Assembly: GCA_017395245.1 (NCBI GenBank) | Contig: JAFPVR010000002.1 | Coordinates: forward strand, 27,728 to 91,727 | Direction of reading: 5' to 3' | Length of the DNA stretch: 64,000 bases | From: Bacteroidales bacterium | GTDB lineage: Bacteria; Bacteroidota; Bacteroidia; Bacteroidales; WCHB1-69 | Translations under genes and position numbers: made by a program | The notes under the pieces: model-generated | Told to the model about the DNA's origin: nothing | Database searches by the model: none | What the model saw: the letters and a program-made list of their open reading frames with translations, nothing else | Shown here: piece after piece, positions 8,180 through 16,574 of the stretch | How positions within the stretch are numbered: the first letter of the stretch is position 1 | Layout: every line of letters starts with the position of its first letter

Positions 8180-9334
8180 CTATTCAGCATTCCTGATTTT
8201 TTTGCCTTGTTTGTCAATATGATAAAAACTCTTGCCATCCAATGAAACAAGGGCTTGACCGTTTTGAAAAACAGATGCTTGTTCGTAAACTATAGGAATC
8301 ACAATTTCGCCCTGCCTGTTGATGTAGCCACTTTTCCCATGAAGTTCAACCAATGCCAACCCTTCATGGAAGGACTCAATATCATCGTATTCCGGATCAA
8401 TAATGTATTTCCCTTTTTTGTCGATGAGTCCCCACTTTCCGTTCATTTTAACTGGGGCATCCCCGTTGCAGAATGGATATGCATCATCGTACATCGCTTT
8501 GATTACCAAATTTTTATCCTTGTCAATATACCCGTACTTTCCTTCTATTTCAATTATCCCAAGTCCTTCTTCATCAAGAAAAATCCTTTTCCCGTTGTAG
8601 TCAACTTCATCAGCGTAAGGAATATCCTCTTCGTCGGACACCTCAGGGCACGGCCTATTCCTTATCATTCTGAAAGAAAAGTACAGCATGTTGAGAAACA
8701 GTCCCATTAGAAGGGTGACGCCCCATGTTCTGGGATGTGACAATGGATTGACCAAACGATCTCCTATGTCATACAAAAGCTGAAAAGGGGAAGAGAGGAT
8801 ATCCCAACTGTTCCACCGCAGATACCTGCCAATATAAATGCCAAAACTGCCGATGAAAAGCAACAGGACAGAAATGCCGATAACATATTTTTCTTTGAGG
8901 TGGTTTCTGAGTAAATCCTCTATGTCCCAAAGACTAAGAAAGCCGAACAGAAGTCCTGTCCATGCAAAAGAGAGAATAAGAACCAAGTCAAACCATACTG
9001 GCATGGCTGAAGTGAGACGAAGGTGAAACAAGTCCGTTAGGATGTATGGCGCATTCGGGAAAAAGAGTAGCCACAAGCAAAGCAAAACGACAAACATCCA
9101 TTTGGAGCGGCGGAGTTTGGGTTGTATGACCATCAAACTGGAGAAAGCCCAAGGCACAAACGCTAAAAACAGATTCCAATTCAGGAAAAGAAAGACGTTG
9201 GTGTCCGTATATACAAACCGAAAGATGGATATAGCGAAACAGAAAAGGGAAAGCAATCCCATAAAGATTGTCTCGTAAAGACGGTTGTATTCTTGTAGTC
9301 TCTTCAGTATCATATTTTTATTCATAAATTGCAA
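8180..9334 (-). CDS. DUF1361 membrane domain fused to WG repeats
   Basis: Residues about 20-240 form a multi-spanning membrane domain with the DUF1361 signature LLFFPNAPYILTDLFHL and SFAWTGLLFGFLSL. Residues about 265-384 are four WG-type beta repeats (GKYGYIDKDKNLVI, GKWGLIDKKGKYII, GKSGYINRQGEIVI and a degenerate fourth). WG repeats usually lie outside the cytoplasm or bind proteins. The combination is one I have not met as a standard architecture. Its partner is unknown. The neighbouring ApbE is a periplasmic flavinyl transferase, but a link would be speculation. Confidence 0.8.
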   Translation of the reverse strand: MQFMNKNMILKRLQEYNRLYETIFMGLLSLFCFAISIFRFVYTDTNVFLFLNWNLFLAFVPWAFSSLMVIQPKLRRSKWMFVVLLCLWLLFFPNAPYILTDLFHLRLTSAMPVWFDLVLILSFAWTGLLFGFLSLWDIEDLLRNHLKEKYVIGISVLLLFIGSFGIYIGRYLRWNSWDILSSPFQLLYDIGDRLVNPLSHPRTWGVTLLMGLFLNMLYFSFRMIRNRPCPEVSDEEDIPYADEVDYNGKRIFLDEEGLGIIEIEGKYGYIDKDKNLVIKAMYDDAYPFCNGDAPVKMNGKWGLIDKKGKYIIDPEYDDIESFHEGLALVELHGKSGYINRQGEIVIPIVYEQASVFQNGQALVSLDGKSFYHIDKQGKKIRNAE

Positions 9335-9368
9335 TTTCGTTCATCATTCATCATTTTTCATTTTTCAT

Positions 9369-9412
9369 CGCATCATCGTAAACCCTCCGTCCTCCTCCGC
9401 GACTATGAACCA
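9369..9412. repeat. Duplicate of the apbE 3' end
   Basis: This 44-bp stretch matches the last bases of apbE (9984-10028) at nearly 90 percent of positions. On the minus strand it still encodes WFIVAEEDGGFTMMR and a stop, against WFIVAEEDGKFTIMR in apbE. The decayed ATPase gene lies exactly between the two copies. The arrangement resembles an insertion at the 3' end of a gene that rebuilds that end. Confidence 0.75.
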
Positions 9413-9433
9413 CCGTGGTTTTGAGGTTAACAT

Positions 9434-9907
9434 TTATTGGTCCAGTTGCAGCCAAAGGTCCATGACAGGATCAGATAAAAAGATTTCTTTGTTTTCGCCT
9501 CGAAAATGTCGTTGCACTGCTCGATTAGTTCACGGAGAGCTTCGTTTAGTATTCCATCTGATACTTTTCGAGAAGTCCTTTGAAACACGTACCAAGAAAG
9601 CTGTTGCACGTATGAAGAGTTCCCGTCAACCCGTTCTACAATCCATAGTGCTTGATTTCTTGTGATCTGTTTTTCCTCTTGCTTGAACTTGTCAGTTATG
9701 TATTTTACCCAGTAGTTGGCGGGAATGCGCGGCAGATACATGATGTCCCCAAATTTGTAAAACGGTTTAGTGTCGTCATCAAAAAGAGCCTCCATCATGT
9801 GTTTCCTGCTTCCAAACAAGCAATAGGATGTTAGTTCGTGATGTTGCCAAACTGTCTGTGAAAGTGTTGCCGCTGACAGTCTTTCCGAATTCAAATAGTT
9901 TTTCCAT
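9434..9907 (-). pseudogene. Decayed archaeal-type AAA ATPase (internal deletions, frameshifts)
   Basis: Three pieces in different frames match one family of Bacteroidales AAA ATPases. The N-terminus MEKLFEFGKTVSGNTFTD starts at 9907. The middle, containing CLFGSRKHMMEALFDDD and YLPRIPANYWVKYI, follows in a second frame with the P-loop region missing. The C-terminus KEIFLSDPVMDLWLQLDQ and a stop at 9434 lie in a third frame. An intact member is usually about 360-400 residues; only about 155 codons remain. No function is expected. Confidence 0.8.
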
Positions 9908-9979
9908 ACCTTTGAGCTAATAGGTTTGTAACTAATAAACGTATTAGTTATAGATTTATTGCATGGGGGCAAAAAAAGA

Positions 9980-10993
9980 TTATCGCATTATCGTGAACTT
10001 TCCGTCCTCTTCTGCGACTATGAACCACGCCTCCAATTCTGGATGTTGTTTCACGATTTTAGCTGACTTTTCGTAGCCGAGCACCATGAAGGCAGTGGCG
10101 TAGGCGTCGGCATGGGCGCAGCTGTTGGTCAGTACGGTGACGCTGAGCAGGTTGGTGCGCTCGGGACGGCCGGTGCGCGGGTCGAGGATGTGGGTGTAGC
10201 GCACGCCGTCCTCCTCGAAGTAGTTGCGGTAGTTTCCGCTTGTGGCTACGGCGCTGAACATATCCTCGGGGATGATGTCGGGGTCTGCACGGTGCAGCTC
10301 AATGGTTTCGAAGCTCTCTCGCGCTCCATCGGCGGTCTTGGTCGGCACCTGGATGCCCACTTTCCAGGGCTTGCCGTTCTTGCTGCCGCGGACTGCTACT
10401 TCGCCGCCAATCTCCACCAAGCAGTCCCCGTAGCCGTTCCACCACAACCAGTCGGCCACTTTGTCCACCGCATATCCCTTCGCCACCGCGTTAAAATTCA
10501 GCTGCACACGCGGGTCTTTCCGGATAATGCTGTCGCCTTGTATGTCAATAAGTTGGAAGCCAACATACTCGCGAATAGCCGCGAGGGTGTCATCTGCCAC
10601 CGTGTGTCGTATGCCGTCCTTGCCGAAGCCCCATAGTTGCACTAACGGCTGCACGGTGCAGTCGAAGGCGCCGTCAGTGCGTTCACTTACCGCTTTGGAG
10701 ATGTGCAGCACCATGAGGAAATCTTCGTTCAGCTCGACATCCTCGCCTTTATTCCACCTATAGATGATAGAATTCGTGTCGAAAATGGAGAAGGTGTGTG
10801 ACAAATCCGCCAACAGCGAGTCAATCTGTTCATGCGGGTAGGGACTGGTGTCGTCGGGGGTATGCCCGATGCAGGTGATTGAGTAGGTTGTGCCGAACGC
10901 CTGTCCCTCAAAGTGTTTGACGGCCCGCTTCCGCCGGTCGCAGGAGCAGATTAGAAGGAGTAGGGCGAAAAAGACCAGAATCCGATATTTCAT
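9980..10993 (-). CDS. apbE: FAD:protein FMN transferase ApbE, lipoprotein
   Basis: The start at 10993 gives MKYRILVFFALLLLICSC, a lipoprotein signal with Cys 18 as the anchor, and 337 residues in total. ApbE-family motifs are present: TGAFDCTVQPLVQLWGFG, AKGYAVDKVADWL, LVEIGGEVAVRG and the metal-binding HADAYATAFMVLG near the C-terminus. The enzyme attaches FMN covalently to periplasmic or membrane proteins such as NqrB/RnfG. No such target gene is in the window. A -7 element lies about 20 bases upstream. The last codons are duplicated downstream. Confidence 0.95.
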   Translation of the reverse strand: MKYRILVFFALLLLICSCDRRKRAVKHFEGQAFGTTYSITCIGHTPDDTSPYPHEQIDSLLADLSHTFSIFDTNSIIYRWNKGEDVELNEDFLMVLHISKAVSERTDGAFDCTVQPLVQLWGFGKDGIRHTVADDTLAAIREYVGFQLIDIQGDSIIRKDPRVQLNFNAVAKGYAVDKVADWLWWNGYGDCLVEIGGEVAVRGSKNGKPWKVGIQVPTKTADGARESFETIELHRADPDIIPEDMFSAVATSGNYRNYFEEDGVRYTHILDPRTGRPERTNLLSVTVLTNSCAHADAYATAFMVLGYEKSAKIVKQHPELEAWFIVAEEDGKFTIMR

Positions 10994-11012
10994 ACGTTTT
11001 GGTTTCGGGCGG

Positions 11013-11020
11013 CAAAAGTA
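11013..11020 (-). promoter_or_regulatory. Bacteroidota -7 promoter element for apbE
   Basis: The minus strand reads TACTTTTGC, matching TA-nn-TTTGC, 20 bases before the apbE ATG, in the gap after the stop of the upstream HD-kinase gene. Confidence 0.6.
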
Positions 11021-11043
11021 CACAAATTTCCCAATAAACAAGC

Positions 11044-12186
11044 CTATACGTACAGCCATTCCACCGTTCGTGCCTCGTAGGTTTCTGGCAGCGACAGTTT
11101 GCCTAATATTTTGTCTATGGCGGACTGGGGCACGACGGCTTCGCGAGAACGGTTCCTGTCGAGCATCGTTTGCCAACCGGTTTCCAAATAGACGATACGC
11201 ACTCGGGCGCGGTAGGTCTCAAACAGGTTTATGAGAGGCTCCCGCAACTTTGGAGTGACGTTGGTGGCGTTCCAGACGAAAGGTTGGTGATTGCGCAGGT
11301 ACGTTTTCGCCTGCTCACGGGCGATGTGGGCCACCCCTCCCTGTCCTGTCGTCGGTGGAATCTTGTGGATACGGCGGATTTCGTCGAGGGAAATCACGGG
11401 CAGGTCGGGCAGGTGTTTGTGTATCCAGGTGTCCTTGCCCGTTCCGGGCAGTCCGCACATCAAGGTGACATCCCCCCAAGTGTCGTCATACAAGTCCTGC
11501 TCTTTCCAGACATCATGCCCGGAAAGGTACGCCCTTCGGGTATATGCCGATGGGAAAGGATAGCCTCCGTCATAACATCCCTCCTCTTTGGCCAGTTCCT
11601 CGCATAGCGCAATCTTGTCGAGCAGCTCTTGTTGGTCTGCGCATTTGCGGCCCAGCATGTCGGCCTTGCAAAGGATGCAGAGCATTTTGATGGAGAAATC
11701 GGGTGCCAGCAGTCTGTTTGCCGCCATGCGGTGCAGCCGCAACCGCGCTTGCTCATGCTCGATGGCGACGGGTGGGAACGAATGGTGGCGGATCAGCAGG
11801 CAGATGGCCTCGCGAACCTCAACCAGCTCCTTCTGCCCGCAGAGGCCGTATTCCTTCCACAAGAGTTCCCGCGCCATCCGGCTGCCCGTCGGTGCATGAT
11901 GGGGCGTGCGCCAGTCGCCGTCCTCAAAGACGGTGGTGGGAATCTTGCCAATATCGTGGAGCATCGTCGCAACGTAGAGGATGTGCCGCTGTCGCTCATT
12001 CAGCATTTGGTATTCCGGCAGCCTCCTCAAAGCGTCGCATGCTATCATCGTATGGATATAGACATCTCCTTCCTCGTGATACACGGGCGATTGTCGGGTG
12101 TTGCACAAGGCTTCTTCAAATCGGCTGAGTGCCGAGGTTTCGATGTCGGTCCAAGGTATCATTGGGGTTCGGGATTCTGGATTCAA
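11044..12186 (-). CDS. HD phosphohydrolase fused to P-loop polynucleotide kinase-like domain
   Basis: Residues about 35-200 form an HD domain with the metal motif MLHDIGKIP (His 77, Asp 78). Residues about 238-380 form an AAA/PNK-like kinase with P-loop GLPGTGKD (245-252) and SLDEIR, as in the T4 polynucleotide kinase family. The next gene upstream on the same strand is an RNA ligase. A kinase plus phosphohydrolase plus ligase is the standard tool set for healing and sealing broken RNA. The HD part may remove a 2',3'-cyclic phosphate or 3' phosphate. The substrate is inferred, not shown. Confidence 0.88.
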   Translation of the reverse strand: MNPESRTPMIPWTDIETSALSRFEEALCNTRQSPVYHEEGDVYIHTMIACDALRRLPEYQMLNERQRHILYVATMLHDIGKIPTTVFEDGDWRTPHHAPTGSRMARELLWKEYGLCGQKELVEVREAICLLIRHHSFPPVAIEHEQARLRLHRMAANRLLAPDFSIKMLCILCKADMLGRKCADQQELLDKIALCEELAKEEGCYDGGYPFPSAYTRRAYLSGHDVWKEQDLYDDTWGDVTLMCGLPGTGKDTWIHKHLPDLPVISLDEIRRIHKIPPTTGQGGVAHIAREQAKTYLRNHQPFVWNATNVTPKLREPLINLFETYRARVRIVYLETGWQTMLDRNRSREAVVPQSAIDKILGKLSLPETYEARTVEWLYV

Positions 12187-12226
12187 GATTCAAGATTCAG
12201 GTTTCAAGTTTCAAGACACATGCAGG
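12187..12226. repeat. Dispersed ATTCAAGATTCAGG-type repeat
   Basis: The short gap between the HD-kinase and RNA ligase genes consists of degenerate 8-bp units (ATTCAAG, GTTTCAAG). Similar sequence occurs at 23568-23603 and, in reverse orientation, within the lipid-kinase-like gene at about 342-376. Confidence 0.6.
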
Positions 12227-13018
12227 TTAAGAGAAAAGCTCAGATATAGTGCCGGTAATTCTGTTGGGGATGATGGGGCGGTCGAGCCAGGGGACAGATG
12301 ATTCTTCAATAGACTGTAGGAACGAGGCCCGCACATACTTCATCCTGTCCGTCACTACTCCGTTCTCCTCCACTTTGATGTATATGCCTTCCATTGTGCG
12401 TGAAGGATCCGTCTCCCGGCAGATCTGGTCGGCATCCAAGCCAAGTTTTCCGGCATCTTCGCGCAAATGTTCAATGTGATTTGCAGAGATGTATCGTGAA
12501 TCGCCCAAATGCTTCAGTATTTCATCCAAGTTGTTGAAAATGCCGGTAGCAAGCACGGGTACATGGCATACTGGCAATCCTTGCAACAATTCATGGCGCG
12601 ACGGGGTGTCGAGGAAAACCCCGGTATTTCGATCCAGAATGTCAAATTCCATGAAGTAGTGCGGCAGTGCATCATAGTACAGGCTGTGTTTGGCATACAT
12701 CCACTCGCCGTATAGGATGTAACGGTTTCCGAGCACTTCGTGAAGCCTGCTCTGCTGCACGATGGCCCACTGCTTCAGCAGGTCGTAGTGGCGTTCGCGG
12801 TAGCCGCCTGTCAGGAAATGCCCTCGGCTTTGCAGTCGCAGTTCGCCGTCGTCAGTGAAGGAAATGGCCGAGTTTGCCCCGTCAATTTTCTCTTCCAACA
12901 CGACATGCTTTCCGGCGATGTCGCTGAACGGCCGCTGGCTCAGATCTTCGTCGCCCGGCTGGAGCCTCGAACCTTGAATGTGCGGTGTCCGTGGGTATTT
13001 TACGATAATATCTTCCAT
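12227..13018 (-). CDS. RNA ligase (T4 Rnl2-like nucleotidyltransferase)
   Basis: From the ATG at 13018 this is a 263-residue protein. Nucleotidyltransferase motifs are visible in order: motif I EEKIDGANS with the adenylated lysine at residue 44, motif III ILYGEWMYAKH, motif IV MEFDILD, and motif V MEGIYIKVEENG. Such enzymes use ATP to join a 5' phosphate to a 3' hydroxyl in RNA. The downstream gene encodes the HD-kinase that could prepare the ends, and the upstream gene (nine bases away) encodes a methyltransferase. I chose 13018 because the longer reading to 13090 would overlap the upstream gene and adds no conserved sequence. Confidence 0.9.
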   Translation of the reverse strand: MEDIIVKYPRTPHIQGSRLQPGDEDLSQRPFSDIAGKHVVLEEKIDGANSAISFTDDGELRLQSRGHFLTGGYRERHYDLLKQWAIVQQSRLHEVLGNRYILYGEWMYAKHSLYYDALPHYFMEFDILDRNTGVFLDTPSRHELLQGLPVCHVPVLATGIFNNLDEILKHLGDSRYISANHIEHLREDAGKLGLDADQICRETDPSRTMEGIYIKVEENGVVTDRMKYVRASFLQSIEESSVPWLDRPIIPNRITGTISELFS

Positions 13019-13026
13019 AGTGTATG

Positions 13027-13653
13027 TCAATTCAGATAGGCAACCATCACGCGGTGATTCGTCACCGACATGAACTTTACCTTGTTGCACCCGTTTTTCA
13101 AGAAAAGCTCTTTCAAGTCTTCGTTTGTGAAGAGGTGGATGTGCTCGGGATTGTCGTCGGGCTTCGACGGCACCGACACAATGACATAGTTCCTCGCCAA
13201 CCGAACCGCGTTGCGCACCACGGCCTCCGTGTCGGGAATGTGTTCCATCACTTCGAGCATCGTCACCACATCAAAGGACTTGTCGGGCGCGTCCCAGGTG
13301 CAGATATTTGCCAACCGTGGATGCAGGTTGCGGATGCCGCCGTCGTGAAGGCATTGCAGCAGTTCCACCCGGTGAGGCAGGATGTCGAGACTTGTCACCT
13401 CCAAGTCGGGAAACTCTCGAAGCAGCGGGAAGAGGAACACACCCCGGCCGCTGCCCACGTCAAGCAGCGACTGGCACTGTCCTGCGGGGACAATCCCCTG
13501 CAGGAATCCCAGTACCACCTGCACTCTCGGTAAATCTTCTTTCACCTTGAAGTAATATAACTTCTGCTCCGGAGGATTTTGAGAGTCCCGGTATCTCATC
13601 TTATAGCCCCGTTGGTAGGCTTCCAAAAGGCGAGTGTTATATTGCTGCTCCAT
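13027..13653 (-). CDS. Class I SAM methyltransferase linked to RNA repair genes
   Basis: This 208-residue protein has the SAM-binding motif LLDVGSGRGVFLFPLL, then TSLDILPHRVE, and the post-I segment FDVVTMLEVMEHIPD. The pattern EVMEH followed by PEHIHLFT resembles both ordinary methyltransferase-11 enzymes and the metal-binding E-x2-E-H plus H arrangement of Hen1 RNA 2'-O-methyltransferases. It lies directly upstream of the RNA ligase. Bacterial Pnkp-Hen1 systems also pair end-healing, ligation and 2'-O-methylation. That parallel is inference; a generic small-molecule methyltransferase remains possible. Confidence 0.85.
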   Translation of the reverse strand: MEQQYNTRLLEAYQRGYKMRYRDSQNPPEQKLYYFKVKEDLPRVQVVLGFLQGIVPAGQCQSLLDVGSGRGVFLFPLLREFPDLEVTSLDILPHRVELLQCLHDGGIRNLHPRLANICTWDAPDKSFDVVTMLEVMEHIPDTEAVVRNAVRLARNYVIVSVPSKPDDNPEHIHLFTNEDLKELFLKNGCNKVKFMSVTNHRVMVAYLN

Positions 13654-13706
13654 AAGTTAAAATCCAAATACAGCTCCAAGCATAATCGTCAATCAATCGT
13701 TTGCAT

Positions 13707-14078
13707 TCAGTTACTGTTTCTTGCCTTTTCCGTTGCCTCTTGTGCCCATTTCAGGCGGGTTCGGGCCTTCTCTCGTGCCTCGGCGGCCCACTTCATGCGG
13801 GTCTGCGCCTTTTCGGAGGCCTCCTTGGCCCAGCGGGTGCGGGTCTGCGCCTTGTCGTAGTCCTGGTGACGGCTGTAGTAGTCCGCGTCGCGGAGGTAGC
13901 CCTGGGCCTGCTTGTTGTAATATTCCGCGTCGCGTTCGTAGCCCTCGGCCTGCCGGTTGTAGTAGTCCGCGTCGCGCATGTAGCTCTGCGCCTGCCGGAG
14001 GTAGTAGTCGCTCTGGGCATGGACGGTCGTGACGGCGGAGGCGGCGAGCAGCAGCATGACAATAATCGTGTTTCGCAT
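13707..14078 (-). CDS. Small exported protein with 14-residue repeats
   Basis: From the ATG at 14078 this is a 123-residue protein with a signal peptide ending near HAQ (residue 22). The mature part is two blocks of three 14-residue repeats. The first block has the form YYxRQAxxYxRDAD; the second has TRxxWAxEAxEKAR. Both are highly charged and should form helices. I do not recognise the family. It lies just downstream of the RING/TerD-like gene, 28 bases from its stop codon, so cotranscription is likely. Its DNA repeats make it prone to length change. Confidence 0.75.
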   Translation of the reverse strand: MRNTIIVMLLLAASAVTTVHAQSDYYLRQAQSYMRDADYYNRQAEGYERDAEYYNKQAQGYLRDADYYSRHQDYDKAQTRTRWAKEASEKAQTRMKWAAEAREKARTRLKWAQEATEKARNSN

Positions 14079-14106
14079 AATCAGTCTGTTTCTTTGTGTT
14101 TTGGTA

Positions 14107-16386
14107 TTATTGGGCAACCTCCCGATAAAGCAGTTTCGTCACTTCGGCAGGGTTGAGCGCCCACTCGTAAGTGTATGCCTCGTCAGCTTCGTCGGGAGTC
14201 TCCACTTTGGTGAGATGCTGTGCCTGGGCTTTGATGTCGAGCAGCTGGCCGATAGAAAGCTTGGCCCCTAATTTGTGGAGAAGTGCTTCGATGGAGGCAC
14301 TGTCTAAGCCGCGCACCGTTTGGGAGGTGAAGGGCATCTCAAGCCAGATGATTTCGCGCTTGGCTACGTCAAGCACGCCGAACACCAGCCCTTTGGAGAG
14401 ATTGCCCTCGCTGATGCGGACCATGTGCTGGACGCAGGAGGGATCGTAGGCCACGCCTGTTTCTTCGGAGATTTTCATCGGATTGGCGGAATCCATCCAG
14501 CCCACGACCAGATTCGGTGAGAGCGCTCCGTAAGAGTAGGCGTTGCAGGTGAAGGCCACGTATTGTGCGTTGGCTTTCTCTAACTCCGGAAGCGAAAGCT
14601 CAATGTATTCGGCGGTGCCGACCATGTTCGGGATATGCTGGATGTCGCCCGAGTGCTTGGCACCTACACAGGTCAGGTTGAAGTAGCTGCACTCTTCGAC
14701 GAAACCGTTCGAAAGAGCGATACGGCAGCTCAGGTCCATGTCCAAATGCTGTTCGGGCAGCCCCTTGCCCCACTGCATAAACAGGCGGACGGCATCGCCC
14801 TCGACCGGGAAACGAGTCCCCATCAGAGCGCAAGAGGCATCCTGGATGGTGGTGGCTCGGTCGCCCACGCTGATCGGGATATTGTAGAGCGAGGGATCGA
14901 TGTAGAGGGTCTTCGACGTTGTCTTTTGGGCGGCAAAGCTGCGCGTGATGGACGCTTTGTAGAGGTTATTCACCTCTTCCACCATCGCCTTGCGGGCCTC
15001 TTCGCTGTAGAGCGCAAGCAGCTTGTTGGGTTCGATGGTCTTCATCACACCGGTGATGGGACGGACGATGCGCTCCTCTTTCGGGTCGAAGTAGATCTCG
15101 GCCGCATTGCCGAGGGAAAGAAGCAGACGGGCCGGCAGCTTGTCGGCGATTTCGTTGAAGGCGGCCAGCGTCTTGTCGCTTCCGAAGCGGAGCATGGAGG
15201 CGAACAGACAGCGGGCGAAAAAGCCGGGCCGTTCCTTGAGGAGCGCCAGCGTCTTGTCGGCATCGTTTGCGATGCGGGCCTTGTCCACACGGCCCTGCCA
15301 GGTGGTGTAGTCCTGCTTGTAGAAAACGTCGAGAATTTCCGCCAAGTGCTCGAAGCCCTTCTTGCGGGAGTACTCGCCTAAACGCAGTGCGTGGATCATG
15401 CGCACCCACATACCCCGTTTCGGGTTCATGTTCTCGGCGGCCTGTTTCGCGGTCAGCGGAATGGCGTTCATCCATCGTGCCGCACATCGGCAGGTCTTGC
15501 GGTCGTACTTCAGCATCAGCTTGTTTTTCATCTCTTTGGTAGCGTCCATGCCTCTGTCTAACGGTCCCCAGAGGTGGAAGTAGAGCTTGCGGGCGTGGGC
15601 AACCAGCGTCCGGGGCTCGATAAGTTGCACATAGCCGGTCTTTTCGAACCAGAGATAGCGCAGCACATCGTTGGGCGTCTTCAGCAGTTTCGATGCCTCG
15701 TCGGCCATGTCCTGTTCCACCAGCATCCGGACGACCAGCATGGCGGTCTCCTTCATTGTGATGTTGGGGTTTTCGGGCAGTGGGAATACGCGGAGCAGCA
15801 ACTTCAGGGAATCTTGTTGCGTGGCGTCGAGCGGGGTAGCGGAGGTCAGCAGCGACGAGAACAGGTGCTCCATGTCCTCTATCGTGAACAGTCGCAGCTC
15901 CTTGAGCTTGCTTCCCTGGCCTTTGTAGACGAAGTTGGCTGTTTTGAACGGTGTGCCGCAGAACGGACAGCCGTTGTAGCGTTCAAGGGGGAAGGTTCCC
16001 TCCGGGATGAAGTGGCCGCAGGGCAGGGTGGTGCCTTTGAAACCGGTCTTCGTGGTGAAAAATTGGTTTACGATGAAGGTGATGAGGTGGTCGGCGGCGG
16101 TTTCGCCCGTGGGCACATTCCATTCCTTGACAAGCGGGACCCAGTTGAGATCCAGCCCGAACACCTCGTTGATGCACTCCGCAATCACCGCGAGACGGTA
16201 GGGCGAGACGGAATTCAGTGCATGAAGGAGTTCCTCGTTGGCGCAGAAACCATTCTCGTTCAGAAGCTGGATGAACGCCGCGACGGGTACGGTGATTTCA
16301 GAATGCATGTTGATGTCCTCGCGGTTCAGGTCGAGAAACACGGCGCGATAGCGCAGGGCTACGTTTGTCAAAGTTTTTTTGTCCAT
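14107..16386 (-). CDS. RING-like zinc and TerD-like domain protein (MXAN_6230/SCO0854 type)
   Basis: This 759-residue protein has a RING-like or zinc-ribbon element at residues 123-143 (CGH then CPFCG). A long helical middle follows, then a C-terminal TerD-like region (about 510-660) with DMDLSC, SYFNLTCVGAKHSGDI and YVAFTCNAYSYG. This layout matches the RING-domain family linked to tellurium-resistance-type stress systems. Such TerD regions are predicted to bind calcium and work with vWA proteins, and a vWA gene lies at 22598-23314 beside a truncated copy of this gene. Biochemical function is not established for the family. Confidence 0.82.
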   Translation of the reverse strand: MDKKTLTNVALRYRAVFLDLNREDINMHSEITVPVAAFIQLLNENGFCANEELLHALNSVSPYRLAVIAECINEVFGLDLNWVPLVKEWNVPTGETAADHLITFIVNQFFTTKTGFKGTTLPCGHFIPEGTFPLERYNGCPFCGTPFKTANFVYKGQGSKLKELRLFTIEDMEHLFSSLLTSATPLDATQQDSLKLLLRVFPLPENPNITMKETAMLVVRMLVEQDMADEASKLLKTPNDVLRYLWFEKTGYVQLIEPRTLVAHARKLYFHLWGPLDRGMDATKEMKNKLMLKYDRKTCRCAARWMNAIPLTAKQAAENMNPKRGMWVRMIHALRLGEYSRKKGFEHLAEILDVFYKQDYTTWQGRVDKARIANDADKTLALLKERPGFFARCLFASMLRFGSDKTLAAFNEIADKLPARLLLSLGNAAEIYFDPKEERIVRPITGVMKTIEPNKLLALYSEEARKAMVEEVNNLYKASITRSFAAQKTTSKTLYIDPSLYNIPISVGDRATTIQDASCALMGTRFPVEGDAVRLFMQWGKGLPEQHLDMDLSCRIALSNGFVEECSYFNLTCVGAKHSGDIQHIPNMVGTAEYIELSLPELEKANAQYVAFTCNAYSYGALSPNLVVGWMDSANPMKISEETGVAYDPSCVQHMVRISEGNLSKGLVFGVLDVAKREIIWLEMPFTSQTVRGLDSASIEALLHKLGAKLSIGQLLDIKAQAQHLTKVETPDEADEAYTYEWALNPAEVTKLLYREVAQ

Positions 16387-16401
16387 AATACTAAAAAAGA
16401 A

Positions 16402-16470
16402 GAGGTAATTGAGGAGCTTTTCACTGTGATGGATCAGAAACCCGGTAGTAGTAAGCTCCTCTTAGACCTC
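16402..16470 (-). ncRNA. Structured leader RNA of the RING/TerD gene
   Basis: On the minus strand the leader pairs GAGGT with ACCTC and, across a 4 by 4 internal loop, GAGGAGCTT with AAGCTCCTC. The top encloses a small hairpin GGGT-TTCTG-ATCC. The same structure stands before the duplicated gene (22410-22478). There are two base differences between the copies: one falls in the internal loop and the other changes a G-U to a G-C pair in the small hairpin. It might be an RNA switch or a terminator-like attenuator. Confidence 0.5.
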
Positions 16471-16524
16471 TTTTTATTTGTTATCCGTTGAGATTCATGA
16501 ATACGATTTACTTAGTTTTCGGCG

Positions 16525-16533
16525 GCAAAGATA
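16525..16533 (-). promoter_or_regulatory. Bacteroidota -7 promoter element for the RING/TerD gene
   Basis: The minus strand reads TATCTTTGC. Transcription from here gives a leader of about 135 bases that contains the structured RNA at 16402-16470. Confidence 0.65.
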
Positions 16534-16574
16534 CATTATTTTTTATATCGTTTCTCGATAATTACGGATAGTCC

